From: Pteria penguin
Lineage: Eukaryota > Mollusca > Bivalvia > Pterioida > Pteriidae
Assembly (NCBI GenBank): GCA_035048485.1
Contig: CM068583.1
Coordinates: 25,912,841-25,976,840 of the forward strand
Length of the DNA stretch: 64,000 nucleotides
Direction of reading: 5' to 3'
In this document: one piece after another, positions 1 to 11,430 of the stretch
Numbering within the stretch: position 1 is the first letter of the stretch
Layout: the number at the start of each line of letters is the position of its first letter
Program-made: the position numbers and the translations under genes
The notes under the pieces: model-generated
Databases searched by the model: none
What the model was told of the DNA's origin: nothing
What the model saw: only the letters and a program-made list of their open reading frames with translations

Positions 1-24
1 ATGTTCACATTGATCCCATCCAAA
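1..24 (+). CDS. PRADC1: PRADC1 upstream exon end (partial, tentative)
   Basis: The window opens with codons for MFTLIPSK followed directly by gtaagc, a good splice donor. This matches the human PRADC1 stretch IFTATPAK in the right order, and the phase-0 end fits the phase-0 start at 472. Human PRADC1 has DFGGIF before the next block and no counterpart was found between 25 and 471, so either six residues are missing here or a microexon was overlooked. Confidence 0.45.
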
Positions 25-2558
25 GTAAGCGACGGGCATATTAAGCCACGCTAGGCATTGCTCTTGTTGTTTATATGTATACAAAACAATAATAATAAAT
101 CAGTGTATTGAACTGAATTAGCATACATATTTTTCAGATACAGATAGCTTAATGTACATTATCGTAATATGAAATTTCATTTATTCAAAAATCAAATCTT
201 TGAAACAAGTTTTAATGGCTGAGTAGTGTATGCTAAAGCCTCTCACTAGTGTTCAATCTGGGTTCAAATTCTGCTTGTCCATGCATATAAGAAAGTCTCT
301 CATGGTACCTGCAGAAGATTTCCTGCTCAGTATCCAATTTCTTTCTCTATTAAATGCTGCTTACCACCATATTGATGATATCATCACAGGTTATCATTAA
401 ATAACAAACCTTTATATATATGAAATTCTCTCATCACATTGTAACTTACATTATACCTTTGTATATTTCAGCATAAGCAGCATTATAACATAGAGTTGGT
501 GCCAGGAGAGCCTTATGATGGGTGTTCTGTGCTTGAAAATGCCAATGATATTAGAGGAATGGTCGCTCTTCTACAGAGAGGGTATGTTGAAAAAAAATTA
601 ATCTGTAGTGGGCATGACAAAGTTATATGTTGTTTCGTTTTCAGAAACTTTTCATTATACTAATACCAACATATCATTGTTATTATTATTTTACATCTAA
701 TTTTGAATTCCACTTGAAAACTTATCATGCAGTGATATAATTGGAATTATTTAATTAATACACTCTTGTTTTAAATCCAGTGTTCCATTATTTATAACTT
801 GATAAAGCAGTCAGTGGAATAGTATATATAATGTAAGTTTTATGTGTGTATATATAATGTAAGTTTTATGTGTGTTTATAGGCAGTGTTCATTTGTAACA
901 AAGACATACCATGCTGAACAGGCTGGTGCCTTGGCAGTGATCATAGCAGATAGTGACATCTCAGACATAGAGAATCAGGTGGATATGGTACAGGATGGCA
1001 CAGAGAGAGAAGTCACTATACCAAGTCTGTATCTGCTGGGAAAAGATGGGTGAGTCTTGAATTTAAAGTGTAGTGTTTTTGTGTTGCCTGTGAAGCGTAG
1101 CAGCACTGAAGGATTACTGTGCCCATTATCAGTTTGTTTAATATTATGCCTCCTTTTAAATTTGCTTAGATGGGGATATGTTTTCTAGTACACATTAATG
1201 TTTTCCACTATGCCCCTAGTGTTTCTTTACCCATTGTAATTATATTAAGGGATACAGTAATGCTCCGTTTATCTGAAAACGTTTGTTCCCAGCCGTTTTG
1301 TCCGAATAAATTGATTTTGCAGATTACCGGATCATAGTACAATCGATGTTAAAGAATTTTATTTCTTGATGGTAAAAGGGGTGTATACACAATAAAATAC
1401 AATTAAACATACATTCCTTATATGTGTTTAATTGGTATTTGAAAAAAATATATATCTATCAAGTATTTAATATAAAACATCTTTAGAAACATGTACATTG
1501 TTTTCAGCCAAACTTCTAAAACCTGCTTGATTTTTCAATTTTTTTTTCAATCACCAATGTTTAATTAACAATTTAAACTGTGAAATGGGTAATTCACTTT
1601 TATTTACTATCATTCAAATAATGTAACATTCATTTCTGGCGTGAGCAATCATCAATGACAGTTAACATGACATTTGACTACACCCCAAGTAGTCAATTCT
1701 TAATGGGATAGGTAATTAACATACCATAGATAGGTGACCAGGTAAACAGGTTGTTTAACTGTAAAACAAACATTCAGTCTGTGAAGAGAGGAGATAAACA
1801 ATATGGCTTCATGTATTAATTAAACTGCAGTTATTTGCTACAACTAAGTCCAGAAAGGCAAGACTTTGTCCGGATTATTGGAGCAAATTTATCGTAGTTT
1901 TGGAATTTTGTACCCATATTTCCTTGTCTGGATCCAGAACATGGATTTCTGGATTATCAAATCAAAATATCATTTGGGAAATCTGTTCCCGCACTTTCTT
2001 GTCTGGAAAGCGGATTTTTCAGATAAACAGAGCTGTAATTAATGAAGCATTACTGTATATTTGAGGCTGCCTGTATCCTCATTTGGTATGCACATCCTTT
2101 GCTTACACAACCTTTCCAGAACTACTGAACACATTTTCATGTTACTTTGTGTCTCTGATAATATGCCTTTATTCCTGTTTACAGATCTAGATTGTTGTAT
2201 GAAATTATATAGGCATACAAGATGTAGAAGGTTAGATACCTTAGTCAATTAACTTTACTGAATAATTTAAAAAAAAATCATCAAGAGCTTAACTTGACTC
2301 ATTAATCTCATGGCCATGGTTAGAAACCTTGCTGTCCTTCTCTTTACTTTATTGCAGAACTTTTACTCATTTAATTTCCAGAAATGACTAATTATTTATT
2401 CACACTGTTCTTATAATATGAATATTTTTCCTTTCAGGCATATGATTAAAAGTGCTTTGGAAAGATATGGGATGTATAGTGCTCTGATCAACATTCCTGT
2501 GAATATTACAGGAATTCCCTACCCTACCAGTATGCAGCCCCCATGGATTCTCTGGTGA
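1..2558 (+). CDS. PRADC1: PRADC1, protease-associated domain-containing protein 1 (3' part)
   Basis: Coding exons are 1-24 (tentative), 472-581, 882-1049 and 2438-2558, all with GT-AG junctions and consistent phases (gg|g across the last two junctions). The joined protein has the PA-domain core (RGQCSFVTKT, GALAVIIADSD, IPSLYLLGKDG) and the family's C-terminal tail INIPVNITGIP...QPPWILW, matching human PRADC1 (IPVNVTSIP...LQPPWTFW) up to the stop codon TGA at 2556-2558. PRADC1 is a small secreted glycoprotein made only of a PA domain, with no protease catalytic site. The NIT sequon corresponds to the N-glycosylated NVT of the human protein. The signal peptide and first exons must lie left of the window. 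Intron 3 contains a Tigger-like MITE (1255-2035). The gene is convergent with KCMF1. Confidence 0.9.
472..581 (+). CDS. PRADC1: PRADC1 exon (HKQHYNIELVPGEP...)
   Basis: Acceptor tttcag ends at 471 and donor gtatgt begins at 582. Translation HKQHYNIELVPGEPYDGC then VLENANDIRGMVALLQRG aligns with human HTRYEQIHLVPAEPPEAC and QIALVERG. The exon ends in phase 2. Confidence 0.88.
882..1049 (+). CDS. PRADC1: PRADC1 exon, PA-domain core
   Basis: Acceptor ttatag ends at 881 and donor gtgagt starts at 1050. The exon encodes QCSFVTKTYHAEQAGALAVI, then IADSD and IPSLYLLGKDG, the central strands of the PA fold. It starts and ends in phase 2, compatible with both neighbours. Confidence 0.92.
1255..2035. 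mobile_element. Tigger-like MITE in PRADC1 intron
   Basis: Both ends start with CAG and share CTCYGTTTATCTGAAAA in inverted orientation (left about 1255-1280, right about 2010-2035). TA dinucleotides flank the element at 1253-1254 and 2036-2037, as expected for the Tc1/mariner-pogo superfamily. A CAGT...TTATC start is typical of Tigger-type termini. Internal sequence repeats related words (ggattatcaaatc, ccgcac) and has no long reading frame, so it is non-autonomous. Confidence 0.65.
2438..2558 (+). CDS. PRADC1: PRADC1 last coding exon
   Basis: Acceptor ctttcag ends at 2437. The exon encodes HMIKSALERYGMYSALINIP, then VNITGIPYPTSMQPPWILW and TGA at 2556-2558. The C-terminal PPWxxW motif and the NxT sequon are diagnostic of the family. 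Confidence 0.92.
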
Positions 2559-2893
2559 TTAGTGTCCATGTACATCATATGCATCACACAACTTTCCTGT
2601 TCCTTGTTTAAGATCATGTGTTGCAAAAACACTTACCTGTATTAAGCAATCACCTTCTGTAACGGCCATATATGCTGTGCCATTACCACCACTTTTATGT
2701 ATTTTTGTCTGTTTTCTATGCACTTTTTACATTATGGTATACTTTCCTATGCAATATGAATTACTGTAGATACATATGAGCTGTTATTTTTGAAATATTA
2801 TTTTAATATTTTTTGTAAATGCTCATATTTGATATGAAACATCAAACCTAACTAAACTACAAAAATCCCTAAACTTACAGCATTTAATCTATT

Positions 2894-2899
2894 AATAAA
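2894..2899 (+). promoter_or_regulatory. candidate poly(A) signal for PRADC1
   Basis: AATAAA lies about 340 bases after the PRADC1 stop codon. It is the first canonical hexamer seen downstream; no transcript evidence is available. Confidence 0.35.
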
Positions 2900-3439
2900 T
2901 GTTTAAACTCTGACAAAACCTGTCTACAAACAATCTCCAAAGCAGAGTTGTCGTTTCTTTACAATCTACACACACCTTTGCCAACGTCTCAGGTTTTACA
3001 AGATTCTTGTAAAATCAGATTTTGCCTTTGTATGACTTGGTCTTCAGTGGCTCTATTAGTTAAATTTAAAGCATTTACCACGTTACATTGAGTTTTAATT
3101 GGGCTTTTACATGAAATCAATCCTGAATTTATACTGCACTATATTTTCTCAGCGTACAAATCAGCGTACTAATATAATACAGTATGTCAATAATACTATC
3201 ATTTGCACCTAACACGTCTTGTAATTTCTGAATGAATCCCTCATTGTCTAATTTTCTCCCAGATAAATTGAATACCATGACATTTTTCCCAAAACATGCA
3301 AAGCAGTCTATATTTTCTGCCTTCTGACTAGGGACTACTTTCAGTAGTTGGCAGAGATTAAAGGGAGTGCAAGGACCGTAACTCTGCTTTGGAGATTGGT
3401 CTACAAAGTACATTCAAAAAGTCTTTGGCCCCATGTACT

Positions 3440-3990
3440 GAGGAATATCTAATATTGCAAGAATTGTCATTATTTTTCAATATAATCTCCCTTCATTTCA
3501 GTGCACTTTCTTCATTTCTTCCAGTTTCTAAATCCCTTCAAAATTAAATGCTTCATTCTGGTCCCGTAAGAACTCATACACAGCATCCATGACACCCTCA
3601 TTGCTTCCAAATTCTTACCATGTAGGTAAGATTTTTATTATGGGAATAGATAGAAATCAGATGGGCTTAATCTCAAGAATATGAGGGATGAGGAAGAACA
3701 TCAAAGCTGCATTCCACTGCAACTGTCACTGCAACTTAGGAAGTGTGACCAGGTGCATTATCCTACAAGAGCAGGACCTCTAGTAAGCTTTCCTCAGATC
3801 TTTCTCACAATCTTCTGATGCAGCCTTTTTAATTCATTTGCATAATATGCCCCATTTATCATGCAGCCTTCCTTAAGAAAATCAATCATGAATTTCATCA
3901 TCCTCATTGCTCTCTCTCCCCCTTCTAATTTCAGCAGCCGATTTTTTAACGGTACTATAAGAAGGTGACTTCTTCCCAAGGGTTTTCTAA
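3440..3990 (-). pseudogene. decayed mariner-family transposase
   Basis: Read on the minus strand the region gives pieces of a mariner (DD34D) transposase in the right order. KEGCMINGAYYANELKRLHQ sits in the open stretch at 3794-3979, DNAPGHTS (the second catalytic Asp block) at 3739-3762, a broken LPHPSYS block follows, and the terminal motif MKGDYIEK ends in a stop near 3471-3500. Several frameshifts and stops interrupt it, so it is dead. No clear terminal inverted repeats were found. A block at 4001-4153 just upstream recurs inside a MITE at 53656-53810. Confidence 0.75.
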
Positions 3991-4193
3991 ACCCCTTTTG
4001 AATTGACTGATCGTCAAATGCTCGACATCACACCTTTTTGACACACTTTTTCATTATGACATCATACATGAATGGCCAGTCAAATGTGAATTTAACTGGT
4101 ACGTCACAGTGAAGTTACGTAATGGGCGTCGTTACAGCTGGATCTGGCAATTCCCTCAATTTCCTTGGGAGTCATCTTTTTAAATGGATACTT

Positions 4194-4532
4194 ACTTGTA
4201 CCCCGCTTTTAGCGAAAGCGTGGGGACATTAAATCTCATTCGTCTGTCTGTTGTACCATCTGTCCGTCCGTCTGTCACAAAAACTTTAACCTTGGTCAAA
4301 ACTTTTTATCTGTAAGACGTAGGGCTTTCATATTTGGCATGTGTATTCCTAATTGCAATACCTTTCCGTTGGTACTAAAATATTTATCATGTGACCTTGA
4401 CCATGACCTTTGACCTATGTCAATGTAACTTTTTAACCGTAAGACATAGAGTCTTCATATTTGGCATGTGTGGCCCTAATTGCAATACCCTTTGGTTGGT
4501 GCCAGAATTTTGTATTCTCTGAATTTGCTTGT
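4194..4532 (+). mobile_element. non-autonomous hairpin element with internal tandem units, copy 1
   Basis: It begins with a hairpin (CCCCGCTTT and AAAGCGTGGGG, 4200-4227), then GACATTAAAT and a CTGTCCGTC-rich stretch. About two copies follow of a roughly 120-bp unit containing TTCATATTTGGCATGTGT and CCTAATTGCAATACC. It ends in CTCTGAATTTGCTTGTT. A longer copy with the same two ends is at 39151-39646. No coding capacity is seen. The structure (hairpin end plus tandem core) resembles pearl/Helitron-like non-autonomous elements of molluscs; this family assignment is inference. Confidence 0.6.
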
Positions 4533-5289
4533 TACTGCTCTATCTTCAATTTTCTCCATTTTGGTGGTTTGACTAACGCTTCAACGTTTAACAGCGATTT
4601 CAGTATATAATCAAAAACTTTGAAATACCGGTACTACTCTCTCTGCCAAAATCTTTATCAATATAATTGAATAATGGTTTAATTGGGCTGTTATATACCT
4701 GGTACTTATTAATTGTATTGGGTTATATTCTGATGAACCCAGTGTGACGTCTCCCCAGATTGCTATAATCGCACCTGTGCAATGCTCATGTTGTATTATT
4801 TCATGCTATGGAATCATTCCTAAATTGTAAACATATTATGATAAGTATATTTATATTTATTAATTACAGAATATTGTATAAACATCTCATTTAACAAAAT
4901 ATCAATTTTATTTATGACATAAAAATGTTTATTTTATACGCTCACACTTACATCTAGATCCATGTTATGTAGTCTGAGAAAGTTTCTCCAATAGGGGAAT
5001 TCTTAGGTTCAGTGTTTGTTGAAATATGTGGAGAAGAAAAATAATGAGATGTTGCAAGTGAGTAGACAGTAATACAAAAACAAAAAATTGTTTTATTTGC
5101 TTATCAGTTGGGATTTTTTAGTTGAAGAGTGTGTCTGAATTGTTTATCACATATAGCCAAAATTATACGACCACACGTTATGGGCTTAAAATTCAATGAA
5201 ATTTAACAGCTAATATTTCTTTAATCTCATACATTAATCAGTATTAGGGGCTTTTATTATCCAGTTAAGCTTGTTTTAACTTCTTTTGT

Positions 5290-5535
5290 CATTGACCTGT
5301 TTGAAACGGCTACTGTTACTGAGCATTCAATTCTTTTTGAAACAACAATCAGTATTAAGCAGTCACCTATTTGAAACATCTACCTTTGTTAAACAATCAC
5401 CTTTTTAAATAGATAATAGATAATTACCTGTTTGAAAGATCTACGTGTAAAAGGCAATCACCTTTCTGTCGTCTGTTTGAAACAGCTACCTGTATAAAGC
5501 AGTCATCTGTTTGAGACATCTTCCTGTATTCGACA
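5290..5535. repeat. diverged tandem repeat (GTTTGAAACATCTACC units)
   Basis: The words CCTGTTTGAAAC, TATTTGAAACATCTACC, TGTTTGAAAGATCTACG, CTGTTTGAAACAGCTACC and CTGTTTGAGACATCTTCC each follow a CAGTCA or CAATCACC word. This indicates about five to six decayed units of a short tandem repeat. Confidence 0.5.
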
Positions 5536-5576
5536 ATCACAACCACTTTACCTGGGTTTTTTTTTGTTTTTTGGTC

Positions 5577-5609
5577 TGTGTGTGTGTGTGTGTGTGTGGG
5601 GGGGGGGGT
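5577..5609. repeat. (TG)n(G)n simple repeat
   Basis: An alternating TG tract followed by about ten G residues. Confidence 0.9.
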
Positions 5610-7153
5610 TAGGTGTGTGTGTTTAGTTTCTATACAAAACTGCTTTGTATTAAAAACCACTTGTTGAAAGTGGACATTTTATGTGTTTTTCTTTTGTCAC
5701 TTGCTTAAGACACATCTTCTTGTATCACATACAGTGTAATGTTGACTTAAAAGTTCATTGTCATCATATTACTGGTTAGTCATAGATGTTAGAAAAATAG
5801 ATTCATTTGAAGTGTAAATGTTTTTCCAAAATGCTCAATATATTGTTAAGCACCTTGGTATATTTTATTGTTAACTTTTGATACAGTGATTTTTATGCTG
5901 TTTATGTACAATGTTGACAACAAGCTATGAAATCAGGAGATTAAGTGAATAGCCTCACATTCACATGAAGTGAGTCAAAACAATTTGTTTTGAGGTGTTA
6001 TGTGATAATGTACATATTTTTTAGACAGAATGTTAAATTTTCTGTTTATACACTTGAATATACATGGTGGTCTCCCTTTCTTTTAGTGCTGCTTGAGTAT
6101 TCTTCATTTTAAGCACAGGGAAGTCTTTGCTTGCTTCCATGCTGGTTGTATCATGTGTTTGGGTCTACAAAGAGTCAAAGATGCAAGTCCTGTAAAGCTG
6201 AATGCCATCAGAGATCATTACAACTGATTTTTCCTCTCAATGTGTGTTGCATAGATGTCTTTTATGATTTGTGAAATTCTCTCATGGTCTACCAATATAT
6301 GAAACCTGCTAAAATAGATGTATGTACTGTGACAGTACAAGTCATAACATTTATTATAACATTTATTACAGACAAAGAACAGGATTGGGGGCACTGTATA
6401 CTGTTTATCCAGCACTTTGTATAAGAGAAATTGAAAATAGATTTTTGTGGTAAAGCTTTGTTTTTTTCAGATCTACATTTGTTCAGATGTGCTTTGATAA
6501 ACAGCAGTGCATTATTAGCCAAAATTTGGTTTCTCTAGGGAATTTGCCCAATTCTAAATTAATCCAGACTAAATTAATCAAAACAGTACCTGGGTTAGAT
6601 AAATTAGACATACACATACACATGTACATGTAGAATATAGCTAAAATTCTAAGAATTCTGTGGATTCATTTGTGATTTTTCTTTCCTAAAACTTGACGTA
6701 ATTGCTTTTCTGTAAATTTTCTTTCATTTCATTACTTCATTTTATTATCATGACATTGTATTGTATGTTTAATGTTGAAATCTGTTTATTGTTTATGTAT
6801 TTTACATGTAAAAGTTGCATAATTTATGTATGGTAGCGGTGTAAATATTTGTCCCATGAATAAGAAAACATTTGTAGAAATCCATATTCTATGCAGCACA
6901 AGTTGATTTATTATCATGTTGAATAAAATCTCATATCAGATAAGTATCTTTGTCATTTTCCTCTTGCCTAAGGAATTCTATTCTTCTAATTCACAAGACT
7001 TTCATGGTCACACATTAATGTGATGATCACTATGGAGACAGAGGCAGAAATTTTCAGAATCAAGTTGGGTGATTTTCGTGCTCTTAGATAGTTCTAATTT
7101 TGTCTGTCTCTGTTGTTCAGAGAATTTTTGCCTTTGTTTAGCAAAACAAAATA

Positions 7154-8112
7154 CCGTATAACCAGAAATTTTCGCGAGATACTAATTTTCGCTATGTTCG
7201 CGAGTAATTTGAACACGCGAAATTAAGTTACCGTGAAAATTTGTATTCTAAAAATGGGGACTAAACTGGTATTAATATCATCCCTGTTCCTCAGTGGGCC
7301 ATGGACGTCTAGGGGGCAAAACGAGTAGAAATCCAGGGAATCGACGACAAACTCAATTGGGTATACTAGTATACAATTTTAAAACCCTAATTGATAAAGC
7401 CCATGATTTTGTTATGCCAGTGGTTTCACACATATGTCGATAGCTAAAAAGTAATTATCATTACTTGAATGAATACACTATATGGCAATCAATACTATTG
7501 TACGTGTCCGTATTCCCTTACTTTGTTTACATATTTATTGTTTGAAGGTATTTTCACAGGGTCAATGGACGGATTGTTCCTTTCTATGCTCATTTATGGT
7601 GGGAAGACTGACAAGTGCCACCCGAAATTCCGATTCCCCTCCGAATTTCATATGACTCATTCCGAAAAACCACTGGGCAAACGAGGAAACAACGATTCAG
7701 TATTGAAGAAAATATATGCCCGCATGTGTCGAAAAAAAATTGAGGAATTCTATCTGCCGCTTGGTCAAAAACTCTTGTCATTTTTGACTGCTTTTGTTAA
7801 CAAATTACAGATAATATCTGTTCAATTCAAAGCGTCTCCTTTACTCAACACTTCCGCCGATTGCACCGACAAGCTACAAGCCGTTGATTTGAGTGGAAAC
7901 AAGTGCAGTTATACATAGAGATAAACTGATTCACAGAGATGCTGGTGTAGCTGTCGTCTGTCCAGTTGTTTGACCAGAGTCGTTTTTATTTCATAGTTCA
8001 AGGATATGGTTTTTTTCTGAAATCGCGAAAACTGTATTCGCGAAAATAAAGATACGCTTTTCTGATACTGATTCGCGAAATTTGATACTCGCGAAAGTTC
8101 CCGGTTATACGG
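7154..8112 (+). mobile_element. TIR element (CCGTATAACC ends) with a pogo/Tigger transposase remnant
   Basis: Left end CCGTATAACC...TTTCGCGAG and right end, read inverted, CCGTATAACC...TTTCGCGAG match over 25 bases with three differences. TA flanks it at 7152-7153 and 8113-8114. The interior encodes a degenerate DDE_1 transposase (see 7469-7918), so this is an internally deleted DNA transposon of the pogo/Tigger group rather than a MITE without coding origin. Confidence 0.8.
7469..7918 (+). pseudogene. pogo/Tigger-type (DDE_1) transposase fragment
   Basis: An open stretch of 149 codons holds three blocks typical of DDE_1 transposases in the right order. They are GGKTDKCHPKFRFPSEFHMT (family form GKTxRCxPKFxFPxxFxxTH), KKIEEFYLPLGQKLL (before the second catalytic Asp; here the following residues are SFLTAFVNKLQ and the Asp is not preserved), and SADCTDKLQAVDLSGNK (family form PxNCTDxLQPLDxSVNK). 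The catalytic core is incomplete, so it is not a host gene and is probably inactive. Confidence 0.72.
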
Positions 8113-8899
8113 TAACCAAGAGCTTTTCTGTTTCACAACCGCATGTTGACAGTGTCATTTACTAATATGTGACTGAATGTATAGTGTTTCTTGTGAAAAT
8201 TTTATCTTGCCTTTCTACAAATATTTCATGTTTACAAATATTCTGTAAAAGTATTACAGATTCCTCAATGAAATTCCACATGAGGTAAGAGCATTACTTC
8301 AACACAGTTTTTCCCTGAACAGGAATTTGCCAATATAAATAGGGATATTTGAGTGTCAAAAACCTGTGGACCAAGTTGCTTCCTTGCAATATTGAGACAA
8401 AAATGTATACCATGAAACAGTTACAAAGTGGCATAGAGTCCGACTTGTGAGCTAGAAGTTGTACGTTTCAATATTCTTATACGGTATTGAAATTGCATAA
8501 ACTGAAATTGGTTTGGATAAGACCTGAAGAGAATCTGTATCTGAAGAGGCTCAGCTTCTACTTGAATAGAAAACCTGTATATTACCAGCAAGGTAAAAAC
8601 TGAAGGCTAGAAAAGGATAGAAACCTAGGACCAGTGTCTCCCGAGTAGCCTGCAAACTAAAACTGTCCATAGGCAGGACTAAATTTCCTAAAGCTTGTAA
8701 TATGGGACAAGTTATTTTCATTTATAATGCTTTCCACAAACTTCCAATCAGAATTTAAGAAGCAACTGCACTTGTATTGTTTAAAATATCTACAAAATGA
8801 TATATACACGAAAGGATCAACTGCCATGAAAATTCAGAAAGTACTTGCCAACAGAAAGGTCTTAGCTATGTACATGGTTGTAATCAAGACAACTTTGTA
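8113..8899. other. intergenic, nothing recognised
   Basis: No coding blocks, RNA genes or clear repeats were seen. Confidence 0.4.
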
Positions 8900-8910
8900 A
8901 ATTTCCCTAA

Positions 8911-9081
8911 GTTGGTTGGTTGATTGATGTTTTACGTCGCTTTCAACAATATTTCAGTTATATCGCGACATGGAAGCAGGAGGTTACCAACCTCTTAAAC
9001 ATAGTGGTGCAACCCGGGAATCGAACCCGGATCGTCGGCGCCGCAAGCCAAGCGCTTAACCACCACACCAAGCCTGCCCCT
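8911..9081 (-). mobile_element. tRNA-derived SINE with V-SINE/RUDI-like tail
   Basis: On the minus strand it starts with a tRNA-like head containing an A-box-like TGGTGTGGTGGTTAAGC and B box GGGTTCGATTCCC. It continues through a short body to AACTGAAATATTGTTGAAAG, CGACGTAAAAC and a (ATCA)/(CCAA)-type tail. A perfect 11-base target duplication AATTTCCCTAA flanks it at 8900-8910 and 9082-9092, so the insertion is fairly recent. The conserved pre-tail block is the kind described for bivalve V-SINEs such as RUDI. Confidence 0.88.
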
Positions 9082-9092
9082 AATTTCCCTAA

Positions 9093-11430
9093 GCAAAGGG
9101 GCTAGCCATGTTATACTATAAATATCTTTAACTTGATATGTAACTTTATTTACATGTACATTGTATTATGGTGTTCTGAGTGGATTCCAGGTTTTACAAT
9201 TTCTTTCGTTTAGCATCGTTACAATTATTTCACCTATAAAATGTTGGTAATCGGTCGATAAACAAGAGTATCTCAAGAAACTATCAATCTTTTGCAGCTA
9301 CTTTCTTGCACCTTCCCACATGTCTCAACCACTGACTGAACTAGATTTGACAGAGGCAGACTACAATTAGTTCTAAGGAAGTGTTTCAGCCCACTTTACC
9401 ATTCAGGCCCCCATATTTCTGATCTTGATTTTATTTTTGATTTTAGGTAATTACTAAGACTGATATCTAATAACAACAGCAAACAAAATATTATATTTAA
9501 GGAATTTATTCCATCTCAAACAATGTATTAACACACTCTCTCACTTTGACTCTCACTCAACAAACTGTTATCGCAGTCATCTGCTCTTAATGGCAGATTC
9601 AATACCACATACTTTTTATCTTATTTACTCAACTATAATACATCAGTTCAAATCGAGAATGTAAAATATGAAGTGCAGAGAGAATAAAGCGACGTACATT
9701 TATTATCTTTTAGCAGGTTACACTATTATCGCCCGTTAAGATGACATGGACCAAACTAAAGCACCTCCTGTTCAAATATTCCAAGGGATTCAATAACAAT
9801 GACCACTGTTCCTATTACAATACTTTGGTAATCTGAATAATTACAGCTATTGTGACAAATACTTTAAGTTTACAACATGTAAAGTGTCCAGATATCTTGA
9901 CAATTGGCCAGTAGTAAATTACGCCATTTCCTGGTACGTCATTCTCTGAAAAATGTAGCTCAAGTTCACTCTTTTTTTCAGCAAAATCATCACTTATCAC
10001 TCATTTAATTTACTAAGAAATATTGGAAAGATGAGGTTTATACAATAACAAGCTTTATGCAAAAATCAGTAAAAATCACATTGCAATCATAAATATATAC
10101 GAAGAAAATATCAGTATAGCACATTAGACTACACAGAAGATTTCATGTGTGTAGGTCTTGTTAGACGACTCATATACCAAACAGAACTCAGGCCGCTAAA
10201 GTTTTGTCATACAATTCAAAATTTATAGATCACTTTCTCAGTTGTGTGTTAGGAAGAAAACCTAAACCTTTTAAACAATTTCCTCCTCGATCTGTTTGTG
10301 AAAATTTTAGTGGTTTGGGGGTTTTTTTTTACCTCTTGTCTATGAAAAACAAAATTAAAATTCAAAGCACCTGACTTGATCAGACCAAAAAATCCTAAAA
10401 TGATAAATAACAAACCTATCAAAGATGAGACTTGCATAGCCTACTTTTGAAAATATTAATATTGTAATATGCAATTAATACAAAATAATCTGAAAATTGA
10501 ATAACCCATCCATACTTTATTTTGGTCGCATAAAAAAATGTTATATTACTATTTTATGTAGTCATAAATATATCAAAAAGAGGAAAATATGTATAATTCT
10601 AATTCATCTTTATATGGATCAGTACTCGGGTAATGTCCTATTTTAGCCACAGAAGACGATGACCACTAAAAGGTAAAATATGACAGTACACAAGTACCTA
10701 TATATCTTAAGATGACCTACGACTGAAACATCATTCTAGAGTGTTGACTTGGAATTATGCTACTTTATAACAAAAGTTCATTGAAAAATAATGCAGTGCT
10801 TTTTTTTATATAATTTTGAAGGTGTCAGAGTATATTCATGAAGGAAGTGCAGCTTTGAAGCTGTATAAAATATCCTGCAAGCATATGTATAGCCAAAAAT
10901 TTACATATATAATTACAATAATCAAAAAATAAGAAATTGAAAGGTTTAGATCTCATTTGCAATAACCATGATTCAGCCAACGGTACATCTTTAAACATTT
11001 ATATATTCAACAAGCCAGCACAGGTAGTTGTTAAGCAATATCTTCTCATTGATATTCATCCAGTTTTACAGTCACGTTCACATGTGATATACAATGTGTA
11101 AAAATGATAACGTCATAGCACATGAATATCTAATATCACAGAAGGGCAAAGATACCTTAAATCAATTGCTGATACAAAATTCATGTGTTAAACAATGGAA
11201 CAAAATAACAATCAAGAAGAAACCTAGGATACACCTGTAAATGCTGACTACATCTTTAGAATGTTTTGTTATAAACCTCTCCATAATCTATATACGATTT
11301 GAACATATTTGTCAGTAACGGCATCAACACTAGTAAAGGATTTTTTTAATCCATATCAAAGGCAAATAAATATTTAACATGTATGTTAACATGCGTTAAG
11401 AAATAAACATCTGATAAAAAGTCAAAGTAT
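9093..11430. other. 3' untranslated / intergenic side of KCMF1
   Basis: No second gene is seen. Part of this stretch is probably the KCMF1 3' UTR (minus strand), but its end could not be set: several TTTATT words (AATAAA on the minus strand) occur, for example near 9498 and 10516. The plus-strand side shows no exon-like sequence. Confidence 0.4.

Larger units (their letters stand above)
4533..7151. other. intergenic, no gene recognised
   Basis: AT-rich DNA with no exon-like or conserved coding stretch on either strand. A (TG)n tract running into (G)n lies at 5577-5609. Short diverged repeats of the form CACCTGTTTGAAACATCTAC recur between 5290 and 5530, in phase with roughly 55-70 base spacing. 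Confidence 0.5.
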
